Source: Keithomyces neogunnii
Taxonomy: Eukaryota > Ascomycota > Sordariomycetes > Hypocreales > Clavicipitaceae
DNA: 64,000 nt
NCBI GenBank assembly: GCA_020975405.1
Contig: JAIOWQ010000010.1
Location: forward strand, 1-64,000
Direction: 5' to 3'
Shown: piece after piece, positions 1 through 9,636 of the stretch
Layout: each line of letters begins with the position of its first letter
Position numbering within the stretch: position 1 is the stretch's first letter
The notes under the pieces: model-generated
What the model saw: the letters and a program-made list of their open reading frames with translations, nothing else
Told to the model about the DNA's origin: nothing
Database searches by the model: none
Position numbers and translations under genes: made by a program

Positions 1-992
1 GCCTTTTGACTCATGGTTCAATCCAGGCAACGTCGACACCATGTTGTTGGAATAGGACTTCTATTCTCGTCACAATTTGCGCTGTATTTAAGGACTTTTA
101 ATAATAATATTCTTAAGCTTTATAATATACTCTAAAGTATTTAATTAATCAAGTCAAGGGTCCTAAAAAGCCCTTAATCTCCTCCCCTTTATAGCTACTT
201 CTAGCCCCCTGAATTCTGGTATTACCAACACCTTCTAATGGCCGAAATTGCGGTTGCATAGACCAACAAAAAACGCGTCACGACCTAACAAGTCTGTAGT
301 GCTAGGTCTTCAAGCCTTTGGTTTTGGTTACAAGTTACAGATTGTATTTCGCTTCCCATGACACAGTCGCTTGCCTTGGTGGAAATTTCTGACCGAACTT
401 GGGCCTAGGTGTAATGACCACGAAAGTGCAAGCATACCCGTATCGGAAAAGGGGAGAGTTATCTCCTCTCCCTGGTTCAAGGAATCTCTATAGGCATCCG
501 GGCTGAGAGTGCCTTTGCGAACGAATCCCGGCAAAGATTGAGCCGTCATATGACCAAGCTGGAGCGAGGCTACCATGCCATCTTCCGAGAGCATGTCGCT
601 TGAGGGTTGGTGAGTAAGGCATCTAGGCCCGCATGGCCGTAAAACGCCTGTGAAAACTGTGCGATATGTGCATCAAGGGCCGTCTCTTCGTAATGATTGC
701 GTTGTGCTTTGGTGAGTTGCGACCACGGTCCCTGTTCTGTGCAGTCCGAAAGATGATTGGCTCGGATGGAAAAAGCGTAAACCCGTGCCGCTCGGGCCAC
801 ACGATGCCCGGGCCAATTCTCGCTGCCTACGAGCCATCGTCAACCACTTTTGATCTCCCCACTTCGGTATCCGGAGCCCATCCGGAGCCCTTAAAGTCGG
901 GGCGGATCGTTCGCTGCCGTGTGGAGTCTACTGATTTCAAGCGTGCCGCTTAATCCACCCACTCCCCCCCTTCCAAGTTCTCTTTCGTCACC
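1..992. other. Left-edge intergenic DNA, no supported gene
   Basis: AT-rich DNA at 100-200 passes into ordinary mixed-composition sequence. Two short minus-strand frames (about 800-570 and 594-328) overlap in different phases and could be two pieces of one broken gene, but neither matches a family I recognise and no splice pair joins them convincingly. Just before 993 the sequence is pyrimidine-rich (CCCCCCCTTCC, then TCTTTCGTCACC), a common context upstream of fungal start codons, so the last 100-200 bases are probably the 5' leader and promoter of the next gene. Confidence 0.4.
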
Positions 993-2184
993 ATGGCCCA
1001 AACTCGAGCCCAGAGAGCCGCCAAAAGGCAGCGCAATCCGGAGGAGCAGGGTATGTTTGTATGAAGCAGTGGCAGGCCATGGCTGAAGATGAACAGATCG
1101 CGCTCCAACCCCAGTTGCTTTCTGGGCAAGAGGAGGACACTGGCCTCCGGAATTGTTTGAGCCTGACACGGAGCACCTGCTTGCGCGAAAGCGGTCCTCA
1201 TCTGCTCTCGGACGTAAACGGTCAAACTCTGCTTCGTCCACAACGCCAAGTGATCAGAAACCACGCGAGGAGAAAAGTGCCCAGTATCTAGACCAGCGGT
1301 ATGAGACACTCCTTGCCACCAAGGGTAGTTTCATGGTCAGATCGAAACTGGATATTTCCAGTGAAAGCAAAGCTCTCTGCAAGACTCTGCTCGAAAAGGA
1401 GCAAACACATCCCGATAACTCGCTCTTCCGTGACGACCTCTTCGATTTAACCTGCCAGAAGATCCATCACAGAAACGAAGCTCGAGTCATCCAAGATATC
1501 TCCCGGCTCATCGTCCCTTCGGCTGAGAGTCTTGCAACATATGGCTCTCAGCACCTCGAAATCCTAACAGAAAGTGTCAACGAAGGCTGGAACAACTCGA
1601 TTCCTCTCACCGGGACACGTCCGCAGCCGGATTATTCCGTCGGGTTTCAACGAGACGCATTCACCGATAAACAGCTTGAGAGGTTATCGCCATTTATTGG
1701 TGACTTTATCGCCGGCGACCTATCCTACTTTATGGCCACATATTTACTCTACTTTCCGTTCCTTGCTTGTGAGGTAAAGTGTGGGGCTGCAGCACTAGAC
1801 GTTGCGGACCGCCAGAACGCCCATACCATGACTCTCGCGGCACGAGGTATTGTCGAGCTCTTCCGTCTTGTGAAGCGGGAGAAAGAGGTCCACCGGCAGC
1901 TTCTTTCTTTCTCCCTCTCGCATGACTATTGCTCTGTGAGGATTTACGGATATTATCCGATAATTAATGGGAAGGATACGAAGTACTACCGCCACCCGAT
2001 TCATAAATTTGACTTTACGACACTTGACGGAAAGGATAAGTGGACTGCGTATCGGTTCACCATGAATGTTTATAACACTTGGATGCCTGTTCACTTTAAG
2101 AGAATTTGCTCGGCCATCGACCAGTTGCCCTCGGGCCTAAATTTCGACGTCCAAGCGCTTTCTGAGTCGACCGGCTTGTCCTAG
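993..2184 (+). CDS. DUF7924 domain protein, probably C-terminally truncated by a stop
   Basis: Hypothetical protein of the DUF7924 family; molecular function unknown. I place the start at the ATG at 993 in a good context (CACCATGG). Exon 1 is 993-1050, the intron is 1051-1114 (GTATGT...CCAG, 64 bp) and exon 2 is 1115-2184, giving 375 aa. The basic, serine-rich N-terminus (RAAKRQR, LLARKRSSS) precedes the conserved core, in which I read LIVPSAE, ESVNEGWNNSIP, TGTRPQPDYSVGF, EVKCGAAALDVADRQNAH and the YYRHPIHKFDF stretch. These are familiar from DUF7924 proteins, which are abundant in sordariomycetes, often near repeats. The stop at 2182 (TAG) aligns with CAG in the adjacent partial copy, which reads on for about 50 more residues, so this protein is probably shortened. 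The change is C to T at CpA, the RIP type. Recognition of the family is from memory, not from a search. Confidence 0.8.
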
Positions 2185-2204
2185 GACCTGGGAAGTCAAC
2201 TAGA

Positions 2205-2749
2205 ATTATATTGACGAAGCTGTCACCCTTCATTAGCGATTTCATCGCTGGCGACCTGTCCTTCTTCATGGCTACGTACTATATGTACTTCCACTTCCTT
2301 GCCTGCGAGGCGAAGTGCGGAGCTGCAGCCTTGGACGTCGCGGATCGTCAAAACGCCCGCAGTATGACCCTTGCAGCCCGGGGTGTTGTCGAGCTCTTTC
2401 GTCTGGTGGGACGCGAGAAGGAGCTTCAGCGACAGATACTTGCCTTCTCTGTCTCACATGACCACCGGTTGGTACGGGTCTATGGTCATTACCCGAGCGA
2501 ATCTGTTCTGCTGTCGATCAGCTGCCGTCGACGATCGACTTTGATGTTCCCGCACTCACAGACTCTACCGGCCTCTCTCAGGACTTGGCGAGCCATCACC
2601 TGGCATCGTCAGACGCCGACTATGCGTCGCTAGTTGTTGAGGATGGTCAGTCTAAAAAGTCTGGTCAGGTCGTAACTCCGGGTACTTCATTTTCGAGAAC
2701 GGGGCCTGCCAAAAAGAGGAACAACCCTGGGAAGAAACTACAGAAATAG
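2205..2749 (+). pseudogene. Truncated second copy of the DUF7924 gene
   Basis: This begins mid-domain about 20 bp after the stop of the first copy, at the equivalent of the ERLSPFIGDFIAGDLS segment (here TKLSPFISDFIAGDLS). It runs in parallel through KCGAAALDVADRQNA and VSHDHRLVRVYGHYP. Near 2495-2500 the stretch corresponding to about 60 residues of copy 1 (IINGKDTKYY through VHFK) is missing. After the gap the frame changes and resumes at RICSAVDQLPS, then continues to a TAG at 2747-2749 with a lysine-rich tail (GPAKKRNNPGKK). It lacks the N-terminal half, a start codon and the centre, so it is a pseudogene. Many residues differ from copy 1, so the duplication is not very recent, or two older paralogues collapsed into each other. 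Confidence 0.8.
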
Positions 2750-3671
2750 GCTGCATAGTCAATTTTATGCCAACTATTGTTCATTATCGACCTCTGCTGG
2801 CACGATTTGTCCACTTAACAGAGGGTGACACTTGGTGCGTCCGGTCATGGACATGCCCTGGCTGAGATTGACAGAGATCATGGCTCAACCAGGTCTGCTT
2901 CTTGCTCTTCGTGCGCGATGGCAGCTGGCGACGGGCCGGAGGAGCCTGCTACCTGCGACGGGTTCGGTCGGGGCTTTAGGAGAGGTTGCACGCCGTGGAG
3001 CATGGAGTGCACTTGCTTATGCCTTTTCTCGAATTTCTATTGAGAGCTCGAGAAATTTTCTACCCCATTCCGCAAGCAGTCCAACCGCCTGTCCTTTCGT
3101 GGGCCTCACAATTCAAGGCCATGAGTGTAACACAGAAACTATCCAGGAATGGGGTTTTAGCCAGGTTTCTCACGAGTATAGTAATTTACCCCTTTATATC
3201 GGTAATACCAAGCCTTCTTTCCCTTATGTATGGTCTCCTTCCAGTCGTTCTCATCTGTCGATCTGTCCTGACCCTGGTCAGTGTTGAAGATATACTCGTC
3301 GCGACTCGTGAAATGGCCTTTGTTGCGGACATTGACCCTCGACCATACCTGGACGCTCTGAGTGACCGCATTTGCTGATCCTAGGTCAGCTGCTTTCACA
3401 GTCGTAGCGTCTTCGTCTTCTTCAGGGTTAGGGTTAGGTAAAAAAAACTCATCGTTTCTATGAGGGACGAATGTACCTAGTTTTACGAGTTGAATTTACC
3501 GGTGAAAGGGACGGTTTTCTTCGCAAGAACGTTGTGTTATAATGGTGTGTTTACTTGTTCAGTGGTGCAATTTATTCGTGTAAGTTTTGTCCCCACGTGC
3601 TCAATGTACTCAAGATGCATTCTTCAACGGGTCGCGCATGATTACTGGTCAAAACAGAATTGAATCATGGT
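2750..3671. other. Intergenic DNA, no supported gene
   Basis: Several overlapping frames of 70-150 codons exist on both strands (for example 2832-3287 and 2986-3378 plus, 3399-3157 minus), but none has recognisable motifs and none extends with plausible splice sites. A telomere-like dyad repeat lies at 3422-3438. I see no RNA gene. It may contain the 3' region of the monooxygenase transcript that ends at 3672. Confidence 0.4.
3422..3438 (+). repeat. Short interstitial telomere-like repeat
   Basis: The bases TCAGGGTTAGGGTTAGG contain two and a half units of TTAGGG, the telomere repeat of most filamentous ascomycetes, followed at once by a run of A residues. Two units can occur by chance. Only the combination with the A tract and the subtelomere-like surroundings makes it worth recording. 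Confidence 0.5.
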
Positions 3672-5227
3672 CTAAAGTCTACTCTGATAAGATCCGGATG
3701 AACCCCTCTGCAGGTCGTGGCTGTATACATGTTCCTTTTTCTTCTCCAGCACATCCGCCAAAGCCTTGTCCACATCATGCTCTGACAGCCAAGTCAGATC
3801 TGGCCTGCTCTTAAGTCTGGCTATAAGGGCCTTGTCCTCTCCTTCAGACGAGGCATACAAGGGAGCCTTTTGATGGAGCTGTGAGTGCACAATGTGCAGC
3901 AGGCGGGTTGCGTGCGGCCTCCGTGTCTCATCGTACAGCTCCAGCGCGTATTGGATCTCGGCAGCCCGCAGACGAGACGCCGGATTAGATGCGGCCACGT
4001 GCTTAAAGGCCAACGCGAGCGCCAGGGCATCATTGAGCGCGAGTGAGCCTCCGGCAGCGAATGCACCGCCGTGAGTATGCGCGGCGTCTCCCAGCAGGGC
4101 GACGCGCGGTGCGGGAAGCCACGAGTCCAGGGCCGTTCCGGCGTAGTTGGGGTAAAGGCGTACGTGGGGAGTGAGCTCTGTAAGTCTCTTGACAATGGGG
4201 TGCCAGTCCTTGAACTTTTCTCTGAACAAGTCGACGCTGCCCTGCTGGTCCCAGGTAATGGCCCTTTCCAACTCCTCGGCGCTGCGCGGATCGGCATATG
4301 CCCCAACCGTCGTGTACTGGCCCTTGCCTAGCCTTGAGGCAAAGAAGTTATCTTTCGGCCCCCACTGCTCTTGTCAGATACTGGCCGTGGACGATGGATG
4401 GCTGGTGATGCTCTTACCCAGTGGATTGCATCGGCGGGCAAGTCGGGCACTTTGCCTTCCACCAACGATGCGTCAAAGGTAGAGCGCATAAACACCTTGC
4501 CGGTGTAGCTCAGCTTGTAGTCTGGGAGAAGCGACTGCCTGACTTTCTACCGACGCGTTAGTCGCCAAAGGGCAAGCATGGGATGCCGGGGGATGAGACG
4601 AACCGATCTGATGCCGTCGGCAGCAATCAAGAAGTCGCCATGAGCACTACTGCCGTCTTCAAAATGCAGCACTACGCCGTTGTCATTTGACTCTGCGCCG
4701 GCGATTCTTTTGTTCAGATTTACCGAGGTTTCGGGGACGTGGGCAGCCAGTGCGCGGCGTGGACGTGGCCACGATGAAACCTGGTGGTCTGGTGACGGCT
4801 ATCAGGCACGTTGGTGTGGGTGTCGACTGACACTACCTGGTTCGTTTTCCAGTGCCTGGCTGTCTCAGCACAATGTGCATACATCTTGTCGAATATTCAA
4901 CGAACCTGAAGATTTGCGGAATACCACTCGGGCCTCTAAAGCCGAGGTCATCACTGAGAGCTTCATGGACGCCAAGACGTTCCAGCGTTCGCATTCCCTG
5001 CGTCACTGCCTGTGAGTCTCTGCCTCGCAGGGGACATTGAGTGTAATGCATACATTGGGGCTGAGAGCAATGCTGGCTCCGACTTCGCGGAGTTGGGGAG
5101 CCTGTTCGTAAATCTGAATATCAAGATTCCTCAGGCCGGAAATGCGCTGGAGCGAGATGGCCGCGGCCAGACCACCTATGCCCGCGCCCGCGATGAGCAC
5201 GCGAAATGGTTTGATTTCGTCTGCCAT
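3672..5227 (-). pseudogene. FAD-dependent monooxygenase (salicylate hydroxylase-like) with a 2-bp frameshift
   Basis: Class A flavoprotein monooxygenase of the salicylate-hydroxylase/UbiH type, expected to hydroxylate an aromatic substrate with NAD(P)H and O2. Exons on the minus strand: 5227-5054, 4997-4906, 4855-4604, 4546-4418 and 4364-3672; introns of 50-57 bp with GT...AG ends. Together they give about 445 aa, the usual family length. The N-terminal Rossmann motif GAGIGG (residues 14-19), the central DGIRS, HWWGP, and the FAD motif GDAAHTHGG near the start of the last third are all present. In exon 3 a GC dinucleotide at about 4751-4755 is present once too often (GCGCAC where the frame needs GCAC), so translation hits a TAA near 4722. 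All other splice phases fit, so this looks like a recently lost gene, or a sequencing error. It is divergent from the MFS gene at 5939. Confidence 0.8.
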
Positions 5228-5938
5228 TGGATCTCAAGGGGAACAGAGCGAGAAGAGTTGCACGTTGGAAAAGATTGGCAAAATTGGCAAACCGCTCGAT
5301 ATGAATAATTCGCTGACGCTGACCACCTCGAGACCACTCACGAGGTATTTACAACCCTACAAGCCACGGCGCGGGAATATCATGGATAAATCAGTATCAA
5401 TCAGTAGATTTGATCCGTCATCAATGCAGAATATACTTGGCCGCGGCAAACATGACACACGCTGGTGTCTTGTCGTGCAGCACCAGTGAGTCAGTGACAT
5501 TCCTTGGCGGAGGCTGATTGGCTCAACGATCGATAGTGAGGAGGGTCACATCACGTCAACGCAAGGAACAATAGCGCAAGGCAATACGCGACGGATGACC
5601 AAAGGGCGCCTTGTCATCTTGCACGATTTACGCTTCTACTTTGGCTTACTGGCGTTTATCTAGTGGCAGGATAAATCGCCGCGTATTCATTCAACAGCCC
5701 CCGCCTCATGGGTCATGTATTTGCAGAGTCTGGTCACTGATAATTAACCGCCTCTAGTCGGATGGTGATGCTGCACGAGGCGGAATCACGCAATGATCGA
5801 GACGGAAGCGGTAAATGATCAGTGGCCGTATTTAATCCGTCGGCTGCTGCGTCCACCGTCAGCTGCATCACGGCCTTCATCTTGGGACATCACCTCCAGC
5901 GCGGTGAAGCCGACGACAAGCCGACAGAAGAGAACGCA
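5228..5938. promoter_or_regulatory. Shared divergent intergenic region of monooxygenase and MFS genes
   Basis: A 711 bp interval lies between two start codons that point away from each other, so it must contain both promoters. It has mixed composition, no frame worth calling and no RIP-like AT bias. I do not recognise a specific operator. A few GATA cores (for example TGATAATTAA near 5739 and GATAAATC near 5670) are compatible with nitrogen control by AreA-type factors, but such short motifs are expected by chance. Confidence 0.4.
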
Positions 5939-8020
5939 ATGGCACCGACGTGGCAGGAAACCCCGCCTGGCCTCAAGGACGACAGCTCTGCGCCCGACAA
6001 TGTTCCCACGCTCCCGGACCGCTATGCCGATGAAAGCTACAAGCTGTTCAGCAAGGTCCAGGTGACGGACCCAACCCCCGAAGAAGCCAGACGCATCCGC
6101 AACAAGCTTCTGTGGCGTATACTGCCCTTCTTATGCATTGGTTACCACCTAATGTATGTAGACAAGCAAACTGTACGTAGATGCTGTCCACTTTTGCTGC
6201 TTGGTCCGGGAATGAAGCTGATGTTGCCTGCGGCCTGTAGCTGGGAAGCTCGGCTATTCTTGGCATCTTGAAAGATGCAAACCTCAATGCCAATCAGTAC
6301 AATTGGCTATCGTCCATCTTTTACTTTGGCTACATGATTGCCGAGTTTCCGCAGAACTGGGCGCTGCAGAGATTCCCGGTGGGAAAGTGGTTGGCTGGAA
6401 ATCTGGTCATATGGTACGTTGCCGTCGGGTTCCAAGCTTGCGACTTATTCTTCACCTCTGACACGGCATAGGGGCGGCATAACCTTGCTGCACATCCCGT
6501 GTAGCAGTTTCGGGTCACTGTTTGTCGTGCGATTCCTTCTCGGGCTCGCAGAAGCATGCATCGTCCCCTCGTTTCTGCTCATCATGTCCATGTTCTTCAC
6601 GTATCAGGAACAGGCCGTGCTGATGCCCATCATGTGGTCCGTCGGAAACTCGAGCCCCATCACCTCTGGACTACTATCGTACGGCGTCTTGTGGATTCCC
6701 ACCGGCGGCTTCGCCCCGTGGAAGTGGCTAATGTGTTGGTTGCCCCCCCGGTTTAACCTCCCATTTACCGCCATGCTAACGAGGACCAAGTCATTTGCGG
6801 CACCGTCACCATCATTTTTGGCGTCTTTGTCTACTTTTTGCTTCCAGACAGCCCTCTGTATGCACATTTCCTCACGCCCGAGGAGCGTGCCCAGGCCGTG
6901 TTGCGAATCAAGGAGAACCATTCCGGCATTGAGCAGAAGCGCTTCAAGAAAGAACAGTAAGCATGGCGCCGCCTTGCCCAAATAACAGCACCGTTTACTC
7001 ACCAGGCGTATAGATTCATCGAGGCCGTCAAAGATCCAAAGACGTGGCTCTTTGCCGGCCATGCCCTGACGCAGGAACTGGCCAATGGAACAACGAACCA
7101 GTACTCTCTCATCATCAACTCTTTCGGCTTCAGTGTCCTGCAAACAACCTTGCTTGGAACTGTTACCGGAGCTGTGTCATTCGTCTCCCTCGCAACAGCT
7201 GCCATAGTCTTGCATAATACAAAGGTAGGCGTTATCGCGTGCTGCTGCGGTGCCGTGAGCTTTGTGCTGACAGACAACGCAGAACGCGCGGGCATGGATA
7301 TCCCTCTTTGCCTACATTCCCACGGCACTATCCAGCATCCTCCTGCTAAGTATGGAAACAACCAACTCCTTGTTCTTCGTACACACGGCTTACGTGGACT
7401 AGGTCTTCCGTCCTCAAATCGCTGGGGCCTCATCACCGGCATCTGGATCAGGTCCGCCGTCGGCGTGCCTTATGCCGTCGTCATGATTTGGGCAGCCAAT
7501 GCCTCTGCCGGCCACACCAAGAAGACGACGGTAATTGCGCTGTACCACGTCGGCTACGGCATCGGCAACATTATCTCGCCCCAGCTCTTCCGGCCCCAGT
7601 GGAAGGTGAGTTCCCCAAAACCCAAGAATGTCAGGGACCACGGAAGCTAACATTGCGCCTTCAGCCACGATATCGGCCAACATGGATCATTTTACTAGTG
7701 GTAAGTACCCGCTGGCAAATCCAATGCCCCGCGTAGGCTAATGAACAAAAGACTGCGGCCATTATCCCGGCAATCATCGTCATGGCGCTGCGCATATACC
7801 TTGATCGCGAAAACAAGCGGCGCGACAGGCACGAGGCAGAAAACGCGGTCAATGATAACGGCATTATCGAGACTACGAATGCAGATGGCTCAACGCAAAT
7901 ACAGGTCGTTGACAAGAACCAGTTGGATCTGACTGACAGACAGAATTTGAAATTGTGAGTATGCTCTTGCTTGTATGTGCAATCTGTTACTCACAATCCT
8001 GCAGCCGTTATGTTCTCTAA
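5939..8020 (+). CDS. MFS transporter, Dal5/allantoate permease-like (anion:cation symporter family)
   Basis: Plasma-membrane carrier, 523 aa, intact. Exons: 5939-6172, 6241-6413, 6472-6734, 6791-6956, 7014-7224, 7283-7349, 7403-7605, 7665-7700, 7752-7954, 8005-8020. All nine introns (50-68 bp) have GT...AG ends and the phases join without a stop. The N-terminus is hydrophilic and cytosolic, and the first helix follows RNKLLWRILPFLC. The ACS-family signature RFLLGLAEA (about residues 156-164) follows helix 4, then SMFFTYQEQAVLMPIMWS. The C-terminal half has NGTTNQYSLIINSFGF, SSNRWGLITG and the YHVGYGIGNIISPQLF segment, followed by an acidic tail. These patterns are typical of fungal Dal5/Tna1-like carriers of organic anions such as allantoate or nicotinate. 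The substrate cannot be read from sequence. The divergent monooxygenase neighbour suggests an aromatic or heterocyclic acid. Confidence 0.88.
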
Positions 8021-8359
8021 GGGAATGGAATTTTAAAGAGGAATGGAGAACAATCAGACCTGGTACGAGTGGTTGTCGCGGACAGTACGACGGTGGGATA
8101 TTTGTCCTGAAAAGCATAAAAGCGGCCTGATTTAACTCGTTATGAGCCGAGAATAGCATACCTAATATGATTACGAATCTAACGCTGCTCTCCTCTCTGA
8201 AGATGGAAATTGGTGCATAAACGAGTCCTTATATCATGTCCCAAACATGATTTCAATGCTTTCCATTTTTTGCCAGTAAACTTTACTTTTTATATTTAGC
8301 GAACCGGTTTTTATGCATTATATTAAGATGCTTAATAAGTTACAGGCGATGGGGCAGTT
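8021..8359. other. Intergenic DNA after the MFS gene
   Basis: Ordinary to AT-rich non-coding sequence, probably containing the MFS 3' UTR. No frame, RNA gene or repeat is recognised here. AT content rises gradually from about 8200. Confidence 0.4.
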
Positions 8360-8926
8360 TGTTGGTGTGTAAGATCACATGACGTGGTTACCTGATGTGA
8401 TGAAAGGGCATACAGCTGATCTCAGGTCCAGCCTATTTCATCTCAGGTCTAAGTAGGGCAAAAAAACAGCAGAATAGCATATGCTGTGCATATACTACGC
8501 ATATGCTATGTATATACTATTTACATAGTAATTTAGTAGTTATATATATATATTTATAAGGCGCAATCCGGACCGATGCGCACGACCATCGTGCATGCAT
8601 CGTAGTCGTTCCGCCTCGCGCCTGAATCAAAGAGGATTCCATCACGTGATAGAATACGTGCTAATTCAGACCTGATACTAGAAGAGTAAAGGCATGATCC
8701 TAGGCAGAGGTGAATCTAGTTATATTCCCTCTTTTAGCGAGTGTAATAGGGCTTACCCTAATAGGCCTAATTTAGGACTAAAGGGGGACTATTACCTATA
8801 AAAGGTAGAGGCTACTCTAGTAACTGAAACGGGCAAGTTTTAGTTTTGTATTTACAGGAGACCTATAATTGACTTGCTTCCATCTCCGCTACCTAATCGT
8901 GCACTACCGTATAGTGATTCCTAACA
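8360..8926 (+). repeat. Decayed Copia-like LTR remnant
   Basis: The segment starts TGTTGG and ends CTAACA, imperfectly inverted ends of the kind seen on fungal LTRs. It has a TATAAAAGG box at about 8798-8806 with a downstream leader-like region. The start (TGACGTGGTTACCTGATGTG, then CAGCTGATCTCAGGTC at 8411-8426) is repeated in inverse orientation at about 56325-56399, where it adjoins a Copia Gag fragment. Around 8476-8531 there are short direct and inverted repeats built on CATATGC. I see no target-site duplication, so the ends are uncertain. It could be a solo LTR or several stacked pieces. Confidence 0.35.
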
Positions 8927-8942
8927 ATATATTATATATAAT

Positions 8943-9636
8943 TTATTAGGCCTAAACACACACACTAACCAACTATATGCCCCTAAATAACAGGATCTGT
9001 AGTTTCGTAGTCTCTTATAATAATCCGTTATATATTATATATATCTAAGTAGGATTAAATAAATAGGAGCCTCTAGTAGGGATAATTATCCTTAATATAG
9101 CTATAGTTATATAGGTAAGAGTAACCTTTTACTATTATTCCTTGCTTAACTTTCCTATTATATTACTTATCTCTAAATCTATCTTAGGTTCTTAAGTAAC
9201 TAACTTTATAAAACTATACTCTACTAAAATAGATTAAATAATTAGTCCTTCTCTTTTACTATAATCTTCCTTATAAGGTACTAGGTTATAGTTTCTTTTA
9301 TTCCTTTATAACTATCCTATAGTAACCCTATAGTCTAACTATAACTCTAGGTTAGGGTATTATCTTAAAAGTAAATATAATATTAAGGCTATAAATAAGG
9401 ATTAAATAAATAAATATAAAATATAGGTAAGAACTCCTTTTATTATCTCCTTAGTAGTATATTAACTAGCTATAAAAAGGGCTTATATAAATCTTTTATA
9501 TTATATATTATTAGATAAGAAGAAAGTATACTAACTACCTTTTATACCTATCTTTATATATTATCTATAGGTCTAATCCCTTTCTACTATCTTATATACC
9601 TATTACTACCTAGTATATATAGTCTTCCTTATATAA
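8943..9636 (-). repeat. Element A, left LTR (3' LTR of the element)
   Basis: 694 bp, read on the plus strand from TTATTAGGCC to CTTATATAA, homologous over its full length to the five other LTRs in the window. Adjacent at 9638-9645 is TCCTCCCT, which on the minus strand is the purine run AGGGAGGA, the expected polypurine tract just upstream of a 3' LTR. The outer first 100 bp are much less mutated than the inner end. Confidence 0.93.

Noticed and set aside
1..60. Possible tRNA 3' end at the left edge (GGTTCAATCC)
   Set aside because: It resembles a B box, but no T-arm or acceptor stem pairs around it and the upstream part lies outside the window.
8943..8946. Perfect target-site duplication for element A
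   Set aside because: The flanks are TAAT on the left and TAAA on the right. One mismatch is not a RIP-type change, so the duplication is not confirmed.
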